Shown here piece by piece: positions 56,344-64,000 of a stretch of DNA of 64,000 nt (its first letter is position 1; every line of letters begins with the position of its first letter). A model generated the notes under the pieces. It was not told the origin of the DNA and did no database searches. It worked only from the letters and a program-made list of their open reading frames with translations. The stretch comes from Canna indica (taxonomy: Eukaryota; Streptophyta; Magnoliopsida; Zingiberales; Cannaceae): NCBI GenBank assembly GCA_034359265.1, contig CP136898.1:50767501-50831500 (forward strand), written 5' to 3'. The position numbers and the translations under genes were made by a program.

Positions 56344-57477
56344 TTTGCGGTGACATACCGCCCGGTATCGCCCATACCGGGCGGTATGAGCATATACCGC
56401 TCATACCGGGCGGTATATCGCATCATACCGCTATATACCGCCCGGTATACACAGTATACCCGGTTTTTTTCAAAACCAGGTATATCGAATACCGGGAAAC
56501 TCAAAAACCGGTATATACCGGCCGGTATATACCGTTTCGGTCGAGATTTTAAACCTTACTTGGATATCCGAATCATGATCAGGTGCAAAATTTTGCTAAA
56601 AAATAATAGTCAAGGCAAAAAAAAGTATTAAAACAACTTGGTTTATGAAGCTAATCAAACCTTGGAAATTGTGGTTTGGAGTAAAGAGAGGCCGCTCTTG
56701 GATCTCAGCAACTGAGACAAACTGCAAAAAGTTCAATAACTAATAACCGTACTACAAGTTCTTCACTTTTCCTTATTGTGGGAAAAAGCCATTTACTTAA
56801 TTGTATAGGCAATAAAGAACCATCAAATTTTCTATCATCAAACAAATAATATGACTTTAAAAAGCCACAAGGAAGATGATGAGGATATTTCCGTTAGCAT
56901 GTTGAAGGAAACACACTGTTGGGGAGATATCTTTTTCCGGAACTATTGAGTAGATTTGCCTATTTTAAAAGCTCATAATCTGAGTCAAAGCAACCACAGG
57001 ATACCAATTCAACATAAAATCTAAAGTTGTTTGGGTTGTGGGCCAAGTGCAATATATATTACTTTGCTTTTTTTCTGAAACAGAATATATGTTATTTTGC
57101 TTATTCAATATCTGTCCATGTGATTCTATTATGTAACCTAAGTTTAGTTTAACTTGAAGAAACATACTCAACAGGAACGATTTTCAAATACATACTTTCT
57201 ACTTCCATGGAGAAGAAAAAATAACCAAGAAAAAAGTATTTATTGATATAGCTATAAGCATACTGGTATCTACTTTCAAGAAAATTGAATTTCCATGTAC
57301 CTTTGACATAGAGAACTTGATCTCAATTAAATATGCTAATCCTCTTGTATGTGTTATTGTGACCAAGAACATAGCACCTTTGACATTGGCATGAAGGTTT
57401 GGTTCGTCGCTTTTGGGCCCAAGATCGACCTCAGGAGCAGGTTTGTAGATCTTCTGAGTATCTCGGAAGAGACCCAA

Positions 57478-58292
57478 TTCCTCAGTACTAATGTCAATGT
57501 GATGAAACTGATGAGAATATAACCTGTCCTTTTGTTCCTGTAGTGTTCGCTGAGGAGTCTGTAGAAGTTTTCTTTGAGGGGTGATCACGATAGAAGCTGG
57601 CAAGAGAAAGTAATAACCAGTGCAGTACTGCTGAGGGAGAAGATGAGGCTATTTGTAGATAGAGGTGAGAAGCAAATGAGAGGTAAGCAGGAGAAGAAAT
57701 CATCAAACGAAGCACGGGCATAAGAACTTGAACTGACAAAGATGCAAGGAAGGAGGTGGTCCTTTTATTTCTTCTTGTGAAAAAAATCTAAAGTCAAATC
57801 CCAATTTGAATTCAGTGGAAAAAATTCGTTTCCAACTTCCATAGTATTTTGAAGGTTGCATTGGGTTGAGTTTTTGGAAATTTCTTCGAATTTGTAAGGA
57901 TGGCAATTGCACCTTTGTTGGTCGGATAATAATTGTATGAATTGATTTTTTTTTTGAAAAAAATGAATAAGAGTGTGGATATGAATTTTGAAGTATGAAT
58001 ATGGAGTAAATAATGGTCATGTAAGTGTATTGATGTTTTAATCTATCTGGATTCTCATTTGCATTTACGTTCTTGTCTCTAATAAGTAATAACTTTTATA
58101 TAAGAAGTGGAGATTTGATCCTATAAGTTTTATTTTGGTAGGAAGAAGTGCAGGTTTGATCCTATAAGTTTCAATGGACTTTAGTCTTATAAAATTCAAT
58201 TTGATATTTTTAGTCTTATAAGTTTGCACTGTGGTGCAGATTTGGTCATATCCGTGATGATCCGTCAACTCTCCGTCAATATGAACTAACGC
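57478..58292. other. Upstream flank of the FAAH-like pseudogene
   Basis: Minus-strand frames to 57740 are open in frame with exon 1 of the pseudogene but show no conserved sequence before KIYKPAP, so they are probably former leader. Beyond about 57780 the sequence is AT-rich with no gene. 58065-58290 contains several TTTGGTCCTATAAGTTT-like words that anticipate the foldback that follows. Confidence 0.4.
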
Positions 58293-58857
58293 CGTTCATA
58301 CACGTTGATAGATTTGGTCCTATAAGTTTTATTTCAAAATTTTTAGTCCTACATGTTTGTCCTATAGCACAGATTTTGTCCTATATATTTGCCTCGTGGT
58401 ACAAATTTGGTCTAATATATTTGGCCCATAGCACAAATTTGATCATATCCGTGATGATTTGTTAACTCTCCGTACACGAAAAAATAAACGATGTTATGTC
58501 GATGTTGACGGAGTTAACCGTCATGAATAGGACTAAATCTATGTTACGAAGCAAACTTTTATATGTTACGAAGCAAATCTATGTTAAAGAGTTAATGTAC
58601 CAACTTATCTACATGCTAGTCCGTCATATAGATTTGGTCATATCCACGACGCTCTGTTAACTCCGCCAATATGGACATAACGTCATTTATTTTTTCATGG
58701 ACGGATGAGGGTTAAGGGACCGTCGTAGATAGGACCAAATCTCTGCTATGGGGTAAACATATAGGACCAAATTTGTGCTATATGACAAACATATAGGACT
58801 GAAAATTTTGAAATAAAACTTATATGATCAAATCTGTCAACGTGTATGAACGTCAAT
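58293..58857. repeat. Foldback (long inverted repeat) element
   Basis: About 80 bp at 58293-58375 (CGTTCATACACGTTGATAGA, then TTTGGTCCTATAAGTTTTAT) recurs inverted at about 58770-58856 (AAATAAAACTTATATGATCA ... CGTGTATGAACG). Between the arms are further shorter copies of GGTCCTATA and GTTAACTC/CCGTCAA words in both orientations. This looks like a non-autonomous foldback DNA element. CACTA-2 begins 8 bp after its right arm. Confidence 0.7.
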
Positions 58858-58879
58858 TGACGGACACTACTAGAAACTT

Positions 58880-59190
58880 GGTCTTCAGCAACGGCTATCA
58901 GCAACGACTATCAGCAACGGCCGCTCAAGCCGTTGCTATTTGCAACGGCATTCTTATGGCCGCTCGAGCCGTTGCAAATATGTTGTATCTGCAACGGCTT
59001 TCTAACGGACACGCGTGCCGTTGCTGATGATGTTAATTATCAGCAACGGCTTTCTAACGGACAAGTGAGCCGTTGCAGATGATAACTTATTAGCAACGGC
59101 TTGCTAACGGACAAGTGAGCCGTTGCTGATGATAACTTATCAGCAACGGCTTTCTAACGGGCGAGTGAGCCGTTGCTGATAAGTTTATAT
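58880..59190. repeat. Subterminal repeats of CACTA-2
   Basis: At least eight copies of AGCAACGGCTTTCTAACGG or shorter AGCAACGG, each followed within about 25 bp by GAGCCGTTGC in inverted orientation. Units of about 55 bp form serial hairpins. This is the expected location and form of binding sites for the CACTA DNA-binding protein. Confidence 0.85.
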
Positions 59191-59632
59191 AGGTCGCAGA
59201 TCGCGCCCGCCCCCCTTCTTCCTCCCGCTGTTGCCGCCGCCGCTCCTCTCCTCGCCTCTCGCCGCCGCTGCCGCTGCTGCCGACGCCGACGACTCCTCCC
59301 GCTGCTGCCGATACTGTCAGGTATGTGCCCTCCGGCTGCCGTCTCTTCCCGTTGCGGCTGGTAGAAAATCTAACCGAAACCCTAAAAATAGGGTTTCGGC
59401 CGGCGGCGGTTGGCCGATGGCCACCGCCGGACCTTGTACATTGGCCGGACAGTGTGTCCGGCCAGTGTACGCCGGCGCCGGAGTCCACCTGACTCCGGCG
59501 CCGGAATTTGTAGTTTAATAATATTTTATTATTGTTTTTTAATTGTTTTTTAATTGTTAATTAATTGTTAATTAATTATTTAGATTAGTTATTTAGTTTG
59601 TTAGAATAATTTTTAGGGTTTAGATTAATTTC

Positions 59633-59808
59633 GGAATTATCCACTTCGGACGCGCGCCGGAATCGTCCACTTCGGACGTGCGCCGGAATCGTCCACTTCG
59701 GACGTGCGCCGGAATCGTCCACTTCGGACGCGCGCCGGTATACACTTCGGACGCGCGCCGGAATTGTCCACTTCGGACGCGCGCCGGAATCGTCCAATAT
59801 GGACTCGA
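59633..59808 (+). repeat. 26-bp tandem repeat in the CACTA-2 leader
   Basis: Seven units of GGAATCGTCCACTTCGGACG followed by CGCGCC or TGCGCC, one of them shortened (GGTATACACTTCGG). The block lies in the presumed leader intron. CACTA-1 has about five degenerate units of the same repeat (7002-7150), so it is an old part of the family. Coding frames across it are artefacts. Confidence 0.88.
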
Positions 59809-60004
59809 ACGGTCTCGAAACATTTAGAAAATAATCATGCATCCGACGAGTTCATATGTTTCACGTACGCATCGACGAGTCGGATATGATTTAGCAAAAC
59901 CTTAGATCCGTTCGGGGATTGTATGTTCGTGTAAAAGAAGTAGATGATCTTTTATACGATGTACAATTCTTGAATTGTCCCTGATTGGACAATTTGGAAA
60001 TATA

Positions 60005-60194
60005 GTTATTTGTACTGCACTTGCGTTTTTATTTTAACTATTATCTAATTATTCTAAATTTCGGCAACATCTCTCTTGTTCTCCGATACGCGCCCAGATG
60101 ATATGCGTATTCGGAGAACTATAGGGAGATGCTGCCGAAATTTAGAATAATTAGTTAACAGTTAAAATAAAAATGTAAGTGCAGTTCAAATAAC
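60005..60194 (+). other. Long hairpin in the ORF1 leader of CACTA-2
   Basis: Arms 60005-60090 and 60104-60194 pair over about 87 bp with few mismatches around a loop of GCCCAGATGATAT. The lower stem ends in GTTATTTG/CAAATAAC. It stops 75 nt before the ORF1 ATG and before a GATTGACAG acceptor. The apical stem and loop are almost the same as in CACTA-1; the middle stem differs in sequence but pairs equally well. Confidence 0.85.
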
Positions 60195-60268
60195 ATAAAT
60201 CCCGAATGGAATAGGACAATCTCACCTAAAGACATTAACCAAATAAATTGTCATTGATTGACAGAATT

Positions 60269-63200
60269 ATGTCGGCTGATCGAAGTTGGATGTACCAACG
60301 TCTTGATCGTGGAGCTTTAACGAATGAGTTTCGATTAGGCGTAACGTACTTCCTAAATTTCGCCTATTCGAATCGGAATTTCGTTAGTATGGGTGATCAA
60401 ATCCGATGTCCGTGCCGCATTTGTTCAAATGGACGATTTTTGGATCGGGAGACTGTCATTCTGCATCTATATAGCAAAGGATTTGCACCAAGATATTTTT
60501 TATGGACTTGTCACGGGGAGTCACGCGAAGTCGGGACGTCGAGCAATCCTGTCGTTCAGACATATGGTGAATCTTCCTCTGCTGGTGCTTCTTCATCCAG
60601 TCAATGTAATCCCTATAGAACTATGATACTTGATAGTCTTGGGGGTCAATTCCACCTGAATGATAATGTTGATCGGCCAGTTCTTCAGACATCAGTCCCA
60701 CCAGATACTACAGCGGTTGATATCACAGAAGTAGGGGCTGCGGTAGAGATTGAATTACCGAATAAAGAAACCGCAGAATTTTACGAGATGTTGAAAGCTG
60801 CCGATGAACCTTTGTATGAGAATTGTCCTAAATACACTAGGTTTTCAGCAATGATACAGCTCTTAAACATCAAGGCCGATTGTAATATCAGCGGAGTTGC
60901 GTATGATCGGATTGCTGGATTGATTAATGGAATGCTGCCTACTAATAACAAGTTTGAGCCTACTTTTTATAAGACTAAAAAGCTAATGAGAAAATTGGGG
61001 CTTGGGTACGAAAAAATACACGCGTGCCAAAATAACTGCATTTTATATTATAAGGAAAATGTGCAATTGGATAAATGCCCTGTATGTCAACACCCTCGTT
61101 ACAAGGAGAAGAAATCGGTCCGATAGAAAAATATCCCGTTTAAGGTGCTTCGGTATTTTCCACTAACACCGAGGCTTCAAAGATTATTCATGTCGGAAAA
61201 GACAGCCCCCTACATGAGTTGGCATGCAAGAAGTCGTGATGATACAGTAATGACTCATCCATCTGACAGTGAAGCATGGAAACATTTGGATACATGTTAT
61301 CCTTCATTTGCTAGGGATACTAGAAATATCAGATTGGGATTGTTCACAGATGGTTTTAATCCGTTTGGACATTCTGCAACTCCTTATTCAGTTTGGCCAG
61401 TGCTGCTGACAGTTTATAATTTGCCACCGTCAATGTGCATGAAAGATGAATTTATTTATCTTTCGATGATTATTCCGGGTCCTAAGGGTCCGCGAAAAGA
61501 AATTGACATATTTCTCAGACCCTTGATAGATGAATTGAAAACATTGTGGACTGAGGGAGCTGTCACTTATGATTGTCATCGGAAGCAAAACTTCAATTTA
61601 AAGGCCGCGGTCTTGTGGACAATCAATGATTTCCCCGCGTACGGCATGTTGTCGGGTTGGAGCACTCACGGCCGACTCTCTTGTCCGTATTGTATGGAAC
61701 ACTCTAAATCAATCAGTCTTCAGAACGGACGAAAAATCTCATTCTTTGATTGTCATCGTCGATTCCTACCGGTTAATCATCAGTATCGAAGGAATCGTAA
61801 TAAATTTACTAAGGGCAGAGTCGAAAGAGATGGGCCACCACCGATGTTGTCTGGTGAACAAATGTTAGCACGTGTTTCAGCACTTCCAGATATAGTATTT
61901 GGTCGCAATGAAAGAGTGTCAGGTTTTGGCCAAACACACAACTGGGTGAAAAAAAGTATCTTTTGGGAATTGCCCTATTGGAGTTCATTATTGATTCAAC
62001 ATAATTTAGATGTCATGCACATTGAAAAAAATGTGTTTGATAATATTTTCAACACTTTGATGGATATTTCTGGAAAAACTAAAGATAATGTCAAAGCCCA
62101 ACATGATCTGAAAATACTTTGTAAAAGACCAGAGTTGGAGTTACAAGAGGTCAACGGACGATATCTGAAATCGAAGGCCCTATATGTGTTAAATAAACAA
62201 CAGATCAAAGATGTTTGTCAATGGGTAAAAGAACTCAAATTACCCGATGGATATGCTTCAAACTTATCTCGATGTGTGAACGTCGATGATTGCAAAATAT
62301 CAGGGATGAAGATCCATGATTGTCATGTATTCATGCAGAGATTACTTCCGATCGCATTTCGAGATCTTCTACCTGATAATATTTGGGGTCCGTTGACTGA
62401 ATTAAGTATGTTTTTTAAAAGCATCTGTGCAAATGTCCTTCGAGTCGAAGATATGTCTACACTTGAAAATAATATTGTTGAAATCATATGCAAGCTGGAG
62501 CAGTTTTTCCCTCCTGCATTTTTTGACTCGATGGAGCATCTACCGATACACTTGGCATACGAGGCACGAGTTGGTGGCCCCGTTCAATATCGTTGGATGT
62601 ACTTATTTGAAAGATACATGAATCGTCTGATGAAAAAAGTAAAGAACACCGCAGCTGTTGAAGGATCAATATCTGAATCGTATATCATCCAAGAAATTTC
62701 AACATTCTGCTCATTTTACTTTGAATCGACGGTACAGACAAGATTTGATCGTCTTCCACGTAACGACGACGGGGGTGTTCGACATTCAGATGAACGTTTA
62801 AATATATTTTGTCACTCTGGTCGTGCTTTTGGTTCTCGTCCATCTTGACACTTAAGCGATGAAGAGTATCATTTGGCACACTTGTATGTATTACTCAATT
62901 GTCCAGAGATTGAACAATTCATTGAAATATTTGACATTGAGATGGTGCAAAAATACTCTATTCACAACGATCAAGAATTGGAGAGATTACGGAATCGTGA
63001 TTTCCCTACTTGGATTCAGACTTACAGCAAAGATCACAGAGCTGAAATAGATGAAAGAATATTTGAGTTTGTTAGTGGACCGTCGCGACTTGTGTCGTGC
63101 TATAGCGGATATTTTGTTAACGGGTATAAATTTCACACGGTTGAATATTCATTTACAAAGAAGACGATGAATGCTGGGGTCTGCGTGAAAGGGACAACCT

Positions 63201-63739
63201 ATGTTGAATGTGATATGGATTTTTATGGACTGGTGGAAGAAGTGATAGAGTTGCACTACTTCGGCTTGAAATCAGTGATCCTATTTAGATGTCATTGGTT
63301 CGATACAACAGAAAGGGGCATGAAAGTTCATCCAAAATACAAACTTGTTGAGGTTAATTACAAATCGAAATTGGCAGCAAATGAGCCTTTTATATTGGCA
63401 TCACAAGCCGAACAAGTATATTACGTGAAGTATCCGGCTCGAAATAAAGATAGAGCAGATTGGCATGTAGTCTGTAAGACAAAAGGTAGAGGAAAAATTG
63501 ATCCGATAGTAGGAGAAAATGATCCTCCTGGTTTCTATCAAGAAGATGATCTTCCTGCTGTGGATCGTATTATTCCAATACTCGAGGATGCAGACACAAC
63601 GTCAATTCAATTAGAAGTTGAATATGCTGATGATGACGATCATGAAATTGAGGAAGCTGGAGATGAAGAAGATGAAGAAGAGGAAGAAGAGGAAGAAGAA
63701 GAAGAATTCGAAGACTATTATTCAGATGATGAGGAATAA
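60269..63739 (+). pseudogene. CACTA TNP2-type transposase, full length with two stop codons
   Basis: One reading frame of 1,157 codons starts MSADRSWMYQRLDRGAL, four bases after a GACAG acceptor. Domains in order: Transposase-associated (about 1-85; CPCRICSNGRFLDRETV, WTCHGESREVG); TNP2 core (about 330-560; LGLFTDGFNPFG, KAAVLWTINDFPAYGMLSGW, HNLDVMHIEKNVFDNI at about 590); DUF4218 (about 715-830; MEHLPIHLAYEARVGGPVQY, SYIIQEISTFC); DUF4216 (about 965-1080; HWFDTTERGMKVHPKYKLVE); and a Glu/Asp-rich tail. Stops are TAG at 61124-61126 (CACTA-1 keeps a CAA-like Q codon there) and TGA at 62846-62848 (fits CGA). Both fit C-to-T change. It would cut and move CACTA ends if intact; two read-through or reverted codons separate it from a full protein. 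Confidence 0.92.
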
Positions 63740-63816
63740 TTGTAAAGTATATATATTTTATTAAATATATCTCTACTATTTATACAATAATCTGATTATA
63801 TGTCTGTTCGACAGAT

Positions 63817-64000
63817 ATGTCTGGTCGTGGTTATCGACACAGGAGAGCTTCGGAGTCTCCGATCGGTGAGACTCCAGCACTTACTCATGCTGCAGATCCT
63901 CCTGTTGCTAATCCTCATGAGGATGATACTGCCGAGGCTAGTACATCCAAACGCAGGCGGCCACGCGGGCCGAACAGGTGGCAGCCTCCACCAGCCACAG
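63817..64000 (+). CDS. CACTA-2 ORF2 (Transposase_24 type), N-terminus, cut by window end
   Basis: Starts MSGRGYRHRRASESPIGETP two bases after an acceptor-like CGACAG. It continues through an acidic/proline-rich stretch to STSKRRRPRGPNRWQPPP, which matches STSRRRPQGPNRILPPPP in exon 1 of the CACTA-1 copy. It is open to the end of the window. By family it is the DNA-binding partner of the TNP2 protein. Confidence 0.75.
   Translation, partial: MSGRGYRHRRASESPIGETPALTHAADPPVANPHEDDTAEASTSKRRRPRGPNRWQPPPAT

Larger units (their letters stand above)
52416..56558 (-). mobile_element. hAT transposon with nearly intact transposase
   Basis: Ends CAAGGTTTAAAATCTCG and, on the other strand, TAAGGTTTAAAATCTCG (16 of 17 match), flanked by a perfect 8-bp duplication cttggata (52408-52415 and 56559-56566), diagnostic of the hAT superfamily. 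Length 4,143 bp. Subterminal zones carry many copies of ACCGGTA/TACCGGT (left) and ACCGGGCGGTAT and its complement (right). The transposase gene reads on the minus strand (55982-52659). The element sits within the FAAH-like pseudogene between its second and third surviving exons. Confidence 0.95.
48075..57477 (-). pseudogene. Fatty-acid amide hydrolase (plant FAAH-like amidase) pseudogene, split by a hAT element
   Basis: Nine exon remnants lie colinearly on the minus strand with plausible splice sites: 57477-57378 (KIYKPAPEVDLGPKSDEPNL), 56721-56661 (AEIQERPLFTPNHNF), 52385-52321 (IWTIRDFSNAYKSGETTPFA), 52214-about 52120 (VANRFLAAVKESED, MGFFISYSPEDI), about 50720-50597 (GTPISAIDGLLVAIEDEMDC), about 50475-50324 (WLHKVRPCTEDA, SCGAILVMKTNMQEMGAG), 49397-49285 (TRNPCDVTKISGGSSSG, CAGLCPVALGVDGGG), 48247-48218 (SVRIPAALCG) and 48153-about 48075 (LNWTVGMLGILAATVEDAL). 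These follow the amidase-signature order. The cis-Ser/Ser part (GGSSSG, DGGGS) is kept, but the catalytic lysine of VAIKDE reads VAIEDE. A segment after ALCG, the conserved membrane segment after exon 1 and the C-terminal third are absent. The first codon fits TTG in place of ATG. Confidence 0.85.
58865..64000 (+). mobile_element. CACTA-2: near-complete CACTA (En/Spm) transposon, right end beyond the window
   Basis: Left end CACTACTAGAAA at 58865, the same terminal sequence as CACTA-1. Next come subterminal repeats (58880-59190), a GC-rich leader ending at a CAG|GTATGT donor (about 59320), 26-bp repeats (59633-59808), the long hairpin (60005-60194), ORF1 of TNP2 type (60269-63739) and the start of ORF2 (63817 on). 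Its right end and 3-bp duplication (left flank gga) are outside the window. Confidence 0.9.

Noticed and set aside
56083..56631. ORF of 182 codons on the plus strand and others on the minus strand
   Set aside because: They read the palindromic subterminal repeats of the hAT element; no family motif.
59585..59842. Minus-strand ORFs with ARPKWTIPAHVRSG repeats
   Set aside because: Translation of the 26-bp CACTA leader repeat.
1..64000. Possible undescribed defence or metabolic gene cluster
   Set aside because: No set of adjacent intact genes exists; apart from the TMEM220-like gene and a small GRF ORF, all recognisable coding sequence is transposon-derived or pseudogenic.

Overview
The window is plant nuclear DNA, from a flowering plant. 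Spliced genes with short introns, Ty1/Copia and Ty3/Gypsy LTR retrotransposons, CACTA and hAT DNA transposons, and host-gene pieces of plant type (a CrRLK1L receptor kinase, a plant fatty-acid amide hydrolase) all point that way. GC-rich coding in the kinase fragment would fit a monocot, but I cannot name the species. There is no sign of bacterial, organellar or CRISPR sequence. It is a repeat-dense interval in which most open frames are broken transposon genes. Only one ordinary host gene looks intact.

Layout. 1-5.7 kb: a decayed Gypsy gag, an unassigned LTR-like stretch, a 106-bp tandem repeat and the 3' part of a SIRE-type Copia (minus). 6.07-11.58 kb: CACTA-1, complete by its ends but with most of its TNP2 gene deleted. 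12.29-20.48 kb: a four-deep nest. A Copia with both LTRs holds a hAT-like element, which holds a CACTA (3-bp duplication ata), which holds a Tork-type Copia on the minus strand. 21.02-21.73 kb: a three-exon TMEM220-family membrane-protein gene with a GC-AG intron. 17 bp after its stop sits a 1.7-kb CACTA carrying a captured receptor-kinase fragment. 23.86-38.47 kb: a three-deep nest. An Ale-like Copia is split by a Del/Tekay-type Gypsy (5-bp duplication gcctc), itself split by a SIRE-type Copia on the minus strand, with a later deletion at the left junction. 38.5-43.3 kb: transposon debris, an RNase H-like fragment, a probable RNA-helicase fragment and a small GRF zinc-finger/transmembrane ORF. 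43.28-47.97 kb: a Copia with both LTRs and a perfect 5-bp duplication. 48.1-57.5 kb: nine colinear exon remnants of a fatty-acid amide hydrolase pseudogene (minus), split by a 4.1-kb hAT element whose four-exon transposase is open except for one stop codon. 58.87 kb to the end: CACTA-2, the near-intact relative of CACTA-1, running out of the window.

How parts relate. CACTA-2 shows what CACTA-1 lost: TNP2 core and DUF4218 are gone and DUF4216 remains. Both carry the same two-gene layout (TNP2-type ORF1, Transposase_24-type ORF2). Both also carry a ~190-nt hairpin just before the ORF1 start whose arm sequences differ between the copies while pairing is kept in each. That hairpin is the most interesting unexplained structure here. 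Premature stops in the younger elements mostly fit C-to-T change, as expected from methylated, silenced DNA.
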